NCBI GenBank assembly: GCA_017629455.1 | Contig: JAGBXE010000045.1 | Span: 1-6,703 of the forward strand | Length of the DNA: 6,703 nucleotides | Origin: Kiritimatiellia bacterium | GTDB taxonomy: Bacteria > Verrucomicrobiota > Kiritimatiellia > RFP12 > UBA1067 | Direction of reading: 5' to 3' | Shown: piece after piece, positions 1 to 6,348 of the stretch | How positions within the stretch are numbered: position 1 is the stretch's first letter | How the letters are laid out: each line of letters opens with the position of its first letter | Notes under the pieces: model-generated | Databases searched by the model: none | What the model was told of the DNA's origin: nothing | Seen by the model: only the letters and a program-made list of their open reading frames with translations | Translations under genes and position numbers: made by a program

Positions 1-398
1 AACCTACTAAAATCGCGAAGCTCGGGCTTATATCGGGATTTGCCGCGGCGATGTCGATGGCAGCATCGGCGTTTTTGTCGGCAAGCGCCGATGATCAGGC
101 GGGATCCGAGAAGAATGATGAAAGTTCCAGCGCGCTCAAGACGGCCTCGTATACGGGGTTTGCGTATGTTCTAACGGTCTTTATTCTTGTAGCGCCCTAT
201 GCGTTTTTGCCGAGCGCGACGTTGGCGTTGGTCGCTATGCTTCTATGCGCATTGGGCATTATCGCATTCTTTAATTTTTACCTCAGTGTTGCTAGAGGAA
301 CATCGTTTTGTAAGGGCTTTTTCGTAATGGCTGGTATATCGACGGCTGTTGCGCTTATCTCGTACGCGTTTGGCTATTTCTTGCGACCTGCTTTATAA
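1..398 (+). CDS. VIT1/CCC1-family metal transporter, C-terminal part (5' end outside window)
   Basis: This is the C-terminal part of an integral membrane protein of the VIT1/CCC1 family, which moves ferrous iron or manganese across membranes. The frame is open from base 3 to the TAA at 396-398, so the gene begins upstream; the ATG at 51 lies inside a conserved membrane segment and is not the real start. The diagnostic part is the small-residue helix reading GLISGFAAAMSMAASAFLS, which matches the family's 'G-x-x-x-A-(L/M)-S-M-A-A' helix. A short polar loop (DDQAGSEKNDESS) follows, then three hydrophobic helices starting at TGFAYVLTVFILVAP, ATLALVAMLLCALG and GFFVMAGISTAVALIS. The short loop and the pattern 'YTGFAYVLTV...AFFNFYLSVA...F' resemble, from memory, the bacterial and archaeal subgroup fused to an N-terminal ferritin-like (rubrerythrin) domain. 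Whether that domain exists here cannot be seen. The family call is strong; the substrate is inferred. Confidence 0.85.
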   Translation, partial: PTKIAKLGLISGFAAAMSMAASAFLSASADDQAGSEKNDESSSALKTASYTGFAYVLTVFILVAPYAFLPSATLALVAMLLCALGIIAFFNFYLSVARGTSFCKGFFVMAGISTAVALISYAFGYFLRPAL

Positions 399-399
399 A
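370..399 (+). promoter_or_regulatory. Candidate sigma70-like promoter for the giant gene
   Basis: TTGGCT (370-375, 4 of 6 to the -35 consensus) and TATAAA (394-399, 5 of 6 to the -10 consensus) are separated by 18 bases. A start of transcription near 406 would leave a leader of about 20 bases before the ATG at 426. The -10 box overlaps the stop codon of the transporter gene. A separate promoter would fit the unrelated roles of the two genes. Such matches also occur by chance in A/T-rich gene ends, so this is only a candidate. Confidence 0.3.
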
Positions 400-410
400 T
401 TGTAATTAAA

Positions 411-415
411 AGGGG
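411..415 (+). promoter_or_regulatory. Weak ribosome binding site for the giant gene
   Basis: AGGGG at 411-415 lies 10 bases before the ATG at 426. It is the only purine-rich stretch in the 27-base gap and supports 426 as the start. No ATG, GTG or TTG occurs in frame between the previous stop (396-398) and 426. Confidence 0.5.
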
Positions 416-425
416 CGCGAATATT

Positions 426-3400
426 ATGACAACTCTACTTGGCCTTATCTTTGCCGCAGTCGCTGCGGCTACGCCGACGCCGCAGTCGTCTGATCCATCA
501 AGTTCGTGGCAGAAGCTCCACGCTCAAAAGTTAGAGTTTTTATCTTCAATAACCGAAGCTAACGTAGTTTTTATCGGCGATAGCTTAATAAAGGCTTTCG
601 AAGAAAGCTACGGCGCGAAAGACGTTTGGGATTCAAACTGGGCGGCAGCGCCGTATGAAGCAATCAACCTTGGCTTTGCAAACGACTATACAGAAAATGT
701 CCTTTGGCGAATTACCGAAGGCGGCGAACTTGATGGCTATACGGCAAAAGTGATTGTGTTAGCCGTCGGCCACACTAATTTTAAATCGCGCGGCGATTCG
801 GTAGAAAACGCTACGCTCGGAATTAGGGCGATCTTAGATGCCATAAAAGCAAAGCAGCCAACGGCAAAGATTATTCTTTCTGCAGTTGTTCCCCAGTACG
901 CAACTCGCGACACGGCATATCTTAATAAGGTGGCCGCTGCGAATATCGAGTTTGCCAAACTAGCCGACGGTAATGTCGTAAGGTGGTGCGGATATGATAA
1001 GGCCTTCAACCGTTTGCCGCCTGGGTACATCCGCTGGACGGGCGCGCTTATGCCGCTAGTAAACGCGGCGCTTCGTAATGATGTGCCGCCATCCGCAGGC
1101 GCGGCAGAAGTAATTTCGTATCGTCCGCAAATGCCGGCAGGCGCGGTTAATGCCGATATAATTATCGACGCAAAGTCGTTCGTTGCAACGAATGCCGGTA
1201 AACGCGTTGTTCTGCGCGCAACAGGTATAGATGTTGTAGATCTTGAACTTGCCAAATATACCGATGGCCGCACAGCAATTTGGTGCGGCGTTGATAGCGA
1301 CGAAGCCGTAGCAAATCTTCTTGCCGAAGCCGCCGCCGCCGATGGGTTGCCGGTCGGGCCTTATTATCCCGAAGGAGAAGGCGAAGAGATTGTGTACGAT
1401 CGCATTGCCGCCGTTACTCCCATTACGCGAATCCGTGAGTCGAGCTGGCGCGGAGCTGACTGGTGGGGCGATAGGCTTGAGCGCAATAGAAACGTCATTA
1501 AAGCGTCGGGCGGCAAGATCGACTTTGTTTTCGCGGGCGATTCAATTACGCATTTCTGGGAGGATTACGGCCCGCAGAATTACGCCGCGCTTCAAAGCGT
1601 TTACTCAATTTTAAATTGCGGTTACGGCGGCGACCAGACGCAGAATGTTCTCTGGCGTTTCCAAAATGGCGAACTTGATGGCTACGAAGCAAAAGCCGTT
1701 ATGCTGATGATCGGCACAAACAACAACGGCATTAATGGAAATAATCCTACGAATACGGCCCGCGGTGTCGAAGCGTGCGTAGCGGAAATTAAAAGCCGTC
1801 AGCCTAAGGCAAAAATTATTCTTATGTCGTATCTTCCGAGGGCGGTCGGCACGTCCGACGGAAATCCGCTGGCCGATGGCGGCGCCCATGCGCGCAACCT
1901 GGCGACGATGGAAGTGCTCAGAGAATCGTTCGCGGGCGATGACGCAATCAAAATAGTCGATATCGCTTCGGAGTTCCTCGATGGCGAGGGCAAGATACCG
2001 AAGTCCCTGATGAGCGATTACATCCACCCGACAGAGGCGGGGTACGCCATCTGGTCGGCTGCGGTCGTGCCGATTTTCGCGGAGCTGACAGGCGTCGAGC
2101 CCGGGCACGTCAACGGCGATTATTCATGGGTCAGCGTAGGGGGCTCATACGACGGGCGCTTTGATGACCCTGCGCATTGGAATCTGAACGGGAATCACGC
2201 GGTTCCAAATCTCGATGACCGCGCATTCATCGGGTTGAACATTTATAAAAATTTTGCGATTGAGTTCCCGGATAAACTTTATGAAAATTATGCAAGGTTT
2301 TATTTAACTGTAGAATCGGGTTATTCAAGGACGCTTGATCTTTCATCGTGCGTGCTGCGTCATCCGCAAAGAACGAAGGGGACGTACAACTCGTATGGTC
2401 AGTTCGCCTTTTACTATGACGATCAGGCGCGCGACATATTGGCGCTCAACATGGCCAATGCGACGCCAGATGGCGGCATCGCACCGCATCTGGAAGTGTC
2501 GAACACGGTAATAACGGCAAGTTCGTCGGAAAGTAAAAAAATGTTTTTGAACTTCCATGGCGGCGGAGCGAATTTCAAGAGCGTTCAGGGCCATCAATGG
2601 ACCGAGGGCAATTATCCGCGTCTTTACCTTTTTAGTTTTAACAATAATAGTGGTTCTAGCGCCGAGCCGATAATGGATGAAGCCTTTATTACATTTTCGG
2701 GCGGGGCATCGTTAAGCGCTCACAATCTTTGCGTGCAGGGTAATGCTGAAACTAACGTTATTGTTTTTTCGGGTGGCAAGCACCGAGCGCTAAATGTAAA
2801 CGTTCCTGCGCGATACGACGGGCAGGCATATTCGGAGGAACGTACAGTAACTGATTTTGTCATAGAAAATGGCGCCTCTTTCGTCGTTGACGATTTAATT
2901 AACATGATGACGCATGAGCGCGCTACAAACAGGGTTGCACGCTTTATCGTAAAGAAAGGCTCGTTTTTAGGGTTAGAGCGCATGATCCAGTATTATGGCG
3001 AAAATGCGCTTATAGCTGATGGAGGTAAGATTGAATTTTCGAACAATCAGAACCTTAGCGGTAAAAAGATGAAGCAAGTGAGCTTGATAGCTCGTAACGG
3101 CGGCGAATTTGCCGTAAACCACACAGCGCCAGGTGGCGTTGGGTTGTATCTGGGGCATGATCAAGAGGTCGGAGGTACAAGCGGATGCGCTAATGTCAAT
3201 ATAGAAGGCGCATCGATGAGGGTATATTCACCTCTGGGCAAAATAGTCCTATATAGGGGCGAGGCAAAATTTGGTGAAGGGGCCTTGCTTGATAATCATT
3301 CCACTTTCAATCTGGCCGGCAAACCTGAAACTATAACGACGCTTTCATTTAACGGTGCGACGATAACAAATCATTCACGTTTCGCGATAGGCAATATTGG

Positions 3401-6335
3401 TAAGGTGAATGTGGGTATTACGAATACCGTTTTTTATTGCGATAGTTCGCTTGCTAGCGGAATTGAGACAGGCGAAGCTACCGTAGACATATCGAATATT
3501 ACAGCTACTTTTAAATCGAACGCCGGTTGGAAACTAGGTTACACCGGTGGCACGAGTTCGACGCTTAATTTCCGTTCGGGTTTTGTAGAAGCGATAGACG
3601 GCGACTCATCCGTTCAGTTCGAAGTTGGCTGTAAGGGTACGGCGCGAATGAATGTGCATGGCGGCACGCTTAACCTTGGGCGCATTCGTCTCGGAACCGA
3701 TACCGACAGCAATACGGATACGTCAGTAGAAAATGTCCTTGATATCGAAGGCGGTGTTGTGAACCTTAAAGGCGCTTTAGATGGTGACGGCCTTTGCGTT
3801 AATGCCAACCAAAGCCGCGTGTCGCGTGTAATTCTTAACGGCGGCGTTCTTAGTTGCTATCGAATTTTCAAATCAGCGGGTACGGCGCACCTTGAGGCGG
3901 ACGGTGGCACAGTTAGGTTTATTGCAAATCAGCCTTCTGCTATCGAAGGTATGGAAACGGTCGAGCTAGGTTCGCGCGGGCTTACGATTGATAATGGAGG
4001 ATTCACAGTTGGCCTTAATGCAGATTTCGCCGACAAGGTGGGCGCAAGCAGCTGTCTTACTTTGACCGGTTCTGGTGCTACGCGGCTTTTTGGTGATCTT
4101 TCAAATCTCTCGCGCGTTGCAGTTGACGGCGCAAGCGTAGATTTCTCTGCAATGACAAGTACCGGGATTGGTGCTCTTTCATTGAACAACGCTCCATTTA
4201 TAGTTCTTGATCCTAGTAAGACTATCAAGCTTTCGGGGGATTTAAATTTCAATGTTCTTAAGGTAAAGTTTACGCGCGAACTTAATGTTGGTGATGAGTG
4301 CGAATTAATGTCGTATTCAACTGTTCTAACTGAAGAAGCACGTGCGGCGTTGGCAAAAGCGCGCATTATTGAAGGTGCCGCGAAGGGCGTAGTAGTTGAA
4401 CTGTCTCAAGTAGAAAAGGGCGATGGATACGTCCTGAAGGCAACGGCACGCACGCAAGTTAATACTGTTGTTAATATAAATAATTCAAGTGTTCTTACGA
4501 GTGACATTTCATATAACATTGGCGACACCTATACAATGAACGTTGGTAGCGACGTTTCAGTTGAGCTAGCTGGCAGTGTAGACGGCGGCGAGTTTATAAA
4601 GTCGGGCGAGGGTACGCTCGCACTTACGTGCAATGACAACAGTTTTGCCGGTGGAGTTAAACTCGTTGAGGGCAGGCTTAAGGTAAATAATCCTGCAAGC
4701 CTTGGTGTCGGGAAAGATGACAATGGTAAGACACAGCTTAAAAACGGCGTTATTTATTTCGTCGGCGACGAGTGTGATTATGGCGACACATTTACGTTTG
4801 CACAAGAGACAACGAACGATCACGTAATCGTTCAAGCCGACGTTAACGTTACAGCAGGTATTCCTCATTCGCTCAATCGTACTGGCGGCTTTACGAAACG
4901 CGGGCCGGGGCGCCTTACGTTTGAAGTGTCGGGAACGGAACTTTCAATTGGCGGTCACGGCACTCACAATACATCGAAGGGCTTCTGGGCTGAGCGAGCA
5001 TCGCTAGTCTATCCGCAGCTCTTTAACGCGTTGAACGGGCTTATGACGAATGGAACATACGGCGCTTTTAACGTAACAGAAGGCGAATTGAAATTTGTTG
5101 GAAAGGGCGAAGGCGCAAAGGTTGTTTCAGAAGGAACGTTCAGCCTGTCGCTTCCTTCGGCGGGCGGAACGGCGATGCCGGGGCTGGTGCTCGACAACGT
5201 ACGATTCGACAACGGCAACAAATACATGATGTTTGCCGCGTGCACGAAATATTCGACTCCGATTGTTGACGACTTTGCCCATGAGCCGTATCTAGTTCTC
5301 ACGAACGGCGCCGTGCTCGCTGTTGGCCATTTGCAGGTCAATCGCCTTAACAACAACAAGATACAGAATACGAAAATAGACGTTGTCGATTCGACGATGC
5401 AGGTCTACTATGGCGTGGCCGCCAACCGCGCACAGGCGGGCGAGGTGCGTTCGACCTGGAACTTCCGCAATTCGGCGTTTTATCTTCCCGGCCAGAATGC
5501 AGCCATCACGCTTTTCCGCGACTTCACGATGACGTTCGACAATTCTGTTCTGGCGCGTGACGCATCGCTTTTGCCGACAGCGATTTCGACGGAGGCTGCA
5601 GTTAAGGATATTTCAAGCGGAACGTGCACGATGAATTTTGTAAACGGATCTAAATTCTGCTGCTCAAAGATTGTGCCGCCGACAGCTGATATGTCGCGAT
5701 ACCATCCAATTACGCTTAACTTCAATGGGGCAGAGTGGATTCCGACAACAACAGACGATTATACGTTTGAATGGGCTGAGCCTCAAAAGGTTGCGATAGT
5801 TGCCGACGGCGCAGGATTAAAACTTCCTGTACCTGAAGGCAAAACGTGGGTCCTGGGCCATCCGGTTGGAGGCAGCGGCGATATAGTTAACGCAGGTAAG
5901 GGTACGCTTCAATTAACTGAAGGCGTCTTGGGTGTAAGGCGTGCCGTTCGTTGCTATGAGGGCTGTATCGATCTAAATGGTCTTACTATAAGCGCGATAA
6001 CCTCTGGCGCAGGTGATATTGCAAATGGCACGATCACTAAAAGTGTAATTGAAATGAGCATCGACGATGCGTATGAAAGTGATGGCGTTCAGACTTTCAA
6101 AAATGTTTCTGTTCAAGGAGGGCTGACAGTAAATCTCGGACGCACAACGGAAAATCCGATTGCGCGCCCCTTCAAGAGTTTTGTTGTCTGCCGTTACGAT
6201 GGACAAAAACCGAACACTGCCAACGTAAGGCTTAAAGGTACGGGGGTCAGATGTTTGGGCGGTCGCTTTGAAGCCAAGGACGGCGTCGTAACGTGCACGC
6301 CAGAATATATCGGCGCTAGTATCGTAGTGAGATAA
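426..6335 (+). CDS. Giant secreted protein: tandem SGNH/GDSL hydrolase domains plus autotransporter-like beta-solenoid
   Basis: This gene encodes a 1969-residue exported protein. Residues 1-15 (MTTLLGLIFAAVAAA) form a short signal peptide, unusual in having no Lys or Arg in its n-region. Residues about 27-217 are a degenerate SGNH/GDSL domain, 218-335 an unassigned linker, and about 336-555 an intact SGNH domain resembling the alpha subunits of PAF-acetylhydrolase 1b (S373, G402, N432, D531, H534). From about 564 a module starting 'DGRFDDPAHWN' leads into about 1400 residues of Gly/Asn-rich beta-solenoid, with a clear PATR motif at 1387-1428. I see no C-terminal beta-barrel, LPxTG, PEP-CTERM or transmembrane anchor; the chain ends in a hydrophobic strand and Arg. 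The predicted role is hydrolysis of an ester, probably deacetylation of a carbohydrate or lipid, outside the cytoplasm, with the solenoid as stalk or binding surface. Architecture is well supported; substrate is unknown. Composition is patchy, with G+C-rich stretches around 1981-2160 and 5161-5220. Confidence 0.9.
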   Translation: MTTLLGLIFAAVAAATPTPQSSDPSSSWQKLHAQKLEFLSSITEANVVFIGDSLIKAFEESYGAKDVWDSNWAAAPYEAINLGFANDYTENVLWRITEGGELDGYTAKVIVLAVGHTNFKSRGDSVENATLGIRAILDAIKAKQPTAKIILSAVVPQYATRDTAYLNKVAAANIEFAKLADGNVVRWCGYDKAFNRLPPGYIRWTGALMPLVNAALRNDVPPSAGAAEVISYRPQMPAGAVNADIIIDAKSFVATNAGKRVVLRATGIDVVDLELAKYTDGRTAIWCGVDSDEAVANLLAEAAAADGLPVGPYYPEGEGEEIVYDRIAAVTPITRIRESSWRGADWWGDRLERNRNVIKASGGKIDFVFAGDSITHFWEDYGPQNYAALQSVYSILNCGYGGDQTQNVLWRFQNGELDGYEAKAVMLMIGTNNNGINGNNPTNTARGVEACVAEIKSRQPKAKIILMSYLPRAVGTSDGNPLADGGAHARNLATMEVLRESFAGDDAIKIVDIASEFLDGEGKIPKSLMSDYIHPTEAGYAIWSAAVVPIFAELTGVEPGHVNGDYSWVSVGGSYDGRFDDPAHWNLNGNHAVPNLDDRAFIGLNIYKNFAIEFPDKLYENYARFYLTVESGYSRTLDLSSCVLRHPQRTKGTYNSYGQFAFYYDDQARDILALNMANATPDGGIAPHLEVSNTVITASSSESKKMFLNFHGGGANFKSVQGHQWTEGNYPRLYLFSFNNNSGSSAEPIMDEAFITFSGGASLSAHNLCVQGNAETNVIVFSGGKHRALNVNVPARYDGQAYSEERTVTDFVIENGASFVVDDLINMMTHERATNRVARFIVKKGSFLGLERMIQYYGENALIADGGKIEFSNNQNLSGKKMKQVSLIARNGGEFAVNHTAPGGVGLYLGHDQEVGGTSGCANVNIEGASMRVYSPLGKIVLYRGEAKFGEGALLDNHSTFNLAGKPETITTLSFNGATITNHSRFAIGNIGKVNVGITNTVFYCDSSLASGIETGEATVDISNITATFKSNAGWKLGYTGGTSSTLNFRSGFVEAIDGDSSVQFEVGCKGTARMNVHGGTLNLGRIRLGTDTDSNTDTSVENVLDIEGGVVNLKGALDGDGLCVNANQSRVSRVILNGGVLSCYRIFKSAGTAHLEADGGTVRFIANQPSAIEGMETVELGSRGLTIDNGGFTVGLNADFADKVGASSCLTLTGSGATRLFGDLSNLSRVAVDGASVDFSAMTSTGIGALSLNNAPFIVLDPSKTIKLSGDLNFNVLKVKFTRELNVGDECELMSYSTVLTEEARAALAKARIIEGAAKGVVVELSQVEKGDGYVLKATARTQVNTVVNINNSSVLTSDISYNIGDTYTMNVGSDVSVELAGSVDGGEFIKSGEGTLALTCNDNSFAGGVKLVEGRLKVNNPASLGVGKDDNGKTQLKNGVIYFVGDECDYGDTFTFAQETTNDHVIVQADVNVTAGIPHSLNRTGGFTKRGPGRLTFEVSGTELSIGGHGTHNTSKGFWAERASLVYPQLFNALNGLMTNGTYGAFNVTEGELKFVGKGEGAKVVSEGTFSLSLPSAGGTAMPGLVLDNVRFDNGNKYMMFAACTKYSTPIVDDFAHEPYLVLTNGAVLAVGHLQVNRLNNNKIQNTKIDVVDSTMQVYYGVAANRAQAGEVRSTWNFRNSAFYLPGQNAAITLFRDFTMTFDNSVLARDASLLPTAISTEAAVKDISSGTCTMNFVNGSKFCCSKIVPPTADMSRYHPITLNFNGAEWIPTTTDDYTFEWAEPQKVAIVADGAGLKLPVPEGKTWVLGHPVGGSGDIVNAGKGTLQLTEGVLGVRRAVRCYEGCIDLNGLTISAITSGAGDIANGTITKSVIEMSIDDAYESDGVQTFKNVSVQGGLTVNLGRTTENPIARPFKSFVVCRYDGQKPNTANVRLKGTGVRCLGGRFEAKDGVVTCTPEYIGASIVVR
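504..1076 (+). other. SGNH/GDSL domain 1, predicted catalytically dead
   Basis: Residues 27-217 of the giant protein form a hydrolase fold related to domain 2. Shared landmarks are 'VVFIGDS' (S53), 'NVLWR' (91-95), 'ELDGY' (101-105) and 'AKIIL' (147-151). Aligned by these landmarks, the oxyanion Gly (G402 in domain 2) is N86, the block III Asn (N432) is T117 in 'GHTN', the catalytic Asp (D531) is G200 and the catalytic His (H534) is R203 in 'GYIR'. Only the nucleophile Ser survives. The fold assignment is firm; loss of activity is inferred from these substitutions. A binding or structural role is the simplest alternative to hydrolysis. Confidence 0.8.
1077..1430 (+). other. Unassigned inter-domain segment
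   Basis: Residues 218-335 lie between the two SGNH domains and match no family I recognise. The first part (about 225-290) alternates hydrophobic and polar residues (for example 'ADIIID', 'KRVVLRA', 'VVDLELAKY'), suggesting a small beta-rich domain. It is followed by an Ala-rich helix (about 292-306) and an acidic, Gly/Pro-containing linker ('YYPEGEGEE', 314-322). A 'WCG' tripeptide occurs here (286-288) and near the end of domain 1 (187-189). Confidence 0.45.
1431..2090 (+). other. SGNH/GDSL domain 2, PAF-acetylhydrolase-like, intact active site
   Basis: Residues 336-555 carry all SGNH blocks. Block I is 'FAGDSITHFW' with nucleophile S373, block II 'GYGGD' with oxyanion G402, block III 'GTNN' with N432, and block V 'DYIHP' with D531 and H534. 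'NVLWRFQNGELDGY', 'RQPKAKIIL' and 'LPR' closely follow the mammalian PAF-acetylhydrolase 1b alpha subunits ('HVLWRLxNGEL', 'RQPQA', 'LLPRG'). An N-terminal 'WWGDRLERN' helix is typical of bacterial members. Known reactions of the family are removal of acetyl or short acyl esters. In an exported protein, an O-acetylated polysaccharide or glycan is a plausible substrate, but this is inference. Confidence 0.9.
3636..4025 (+). repeat. Gly-Gly rung repeats, about 30 residues apart
   Basis: Residues 1071-1200 contain five strand-turn units of the form hydrophobic-x-(H/E/N/D)-G-G-(T/V/F)-hydrophobic: 'VHGGTLNL', 'IEGGVVNL', 'LNGGVLSC', 'ADGGTVRF' and 'DNGGFTVG'. The Gly pairs end at 1080, 1110, 1140, 1161 and 1192, giving spacings of 30, 30, 21 and 31 residues. 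This is the most regular part of the solenoid. The repeat is at protein level; no long exact DNA repeat was seen. Confidence 0.6.
4584..4709 (+). repeat. Passenger-associated transport repeat (autotransporter-associated beta strand)
   Basis: Residues 1387-1428 fit the PATR pattern G-x-x-x-K-x-G-x-G-T-L-x-L ... F-x-G-G-(V)-x-(L)-x-E-G-x-L-x-V: 'KSGEGTLAL' followed by 'SFAGGVKLVEGRLKV' and 'ASLGVG'. This repeat is known from autotransporter passengers and from large secreted proteins of Verrucomicrobiota-type bacteria. Degenerate half-copies are seen at 1491-1499 ('KRGPGRLTF', with a partner 'VTEGELKF' at 1550-1557) and at 1823-1830 ('AGKGTLQL'). Confidence 0.8.
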
Positions 6336-6340
6336 GAAAG
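6335..6340 (+). promoter_or_regulatory. Ribosome binding site favouring the ATG at 6349
   Basis: AGAAAG at 6335-6340 overlaps the last base of the upstream stop codon. It lies 8 bases before the ATG at 6349 but only 2 bases before the in-frame ATG at 6343. Spacing therefore favours 6349. Confidence 0.45.
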
Positions 6341-6348
6341 ACATGGAT

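Larger units (their letters stand above)
2115..6332 (+). other. Autotransporter-passenger-like beta-solenoid region
   Basis: Residues 564-1969 begin with 'YSWVSVGG...DGRFDDPAHWN', like the lead-in found before autotransporter-type repeats ('W-x-G-x-x-DG-x-W-x-x-x-x-NW'). The rest is low in charge and helix, rich in Gly, Asn, Thr and Val, and repeats short strands around Gly-Gly or Gly-Ala turns: 759-760, 815-818, 865-867, 891-893, 1078-1080, 1108-1110, 1138-1140, 1159-1161 and 1190-1192. Such a pattern indicates a parallel beta-helix used as a stalk, adhesin or binding surface. The region does not end in a beta-barrel, so classical type V secretion by this chain is not supported. Confidence 0.7.

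Noticed and set aside
51..398. ATG at 51 as the true start of the first gene
   Set aside because: The frame is open back to base 3, and the ATG lies within the conserved 'GFAAAMSMAAS' membrane helix of the VIT1/CCC1 family, so the protein starts before the window.
396..428. Stop-codon readthrough joining the transporter and the giant protein, which are in the same frame with one TAA between them
   Set aside because: The giant protein has its own ribosome binding site and signal peptide, and no readthrough context was seen. The shared frame is a one-in-three coincidence.
737..1273. Minus-strand open frame of 178 codons
   Set aside because: It lies wholly inside SGNH domain 1 and the linker on the other strand, shows no recognisable domain, and is explained as an antisense shadow of a codon-biased gene.
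1611..2108. Minus-strand open frame of 165 codons
   Set aside because: It overlaps the strongly conserved SGNH domain 2. Its product is rich in Arg, His and Ile without domain structure, as expected for an antisense shadow.
3929..4366. Minus-strand open frame of 145 codons
   Set aside because: It is antisense to the beta-solenoid; its Ser/Pro/Arg-rich composition mirrors the Gly/Ala/Thr codons of the real gene and shows no recognisable features.
4814..4833. 7-base inverted repeat with a 6-base loop (gaacgat / atcgttc)
   Set aside because: It lies deep inside the giant coding region without a following T-run. Stems of this length are expected by chance in a sequence of this size.
6336..6348. 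Possible terminator or promoter between the giant gene and the next gene
   Set aside because: The gap is too short for a hairpin with T-tract, and no -35/-10 pair stands out in the last bases of the giant gene.
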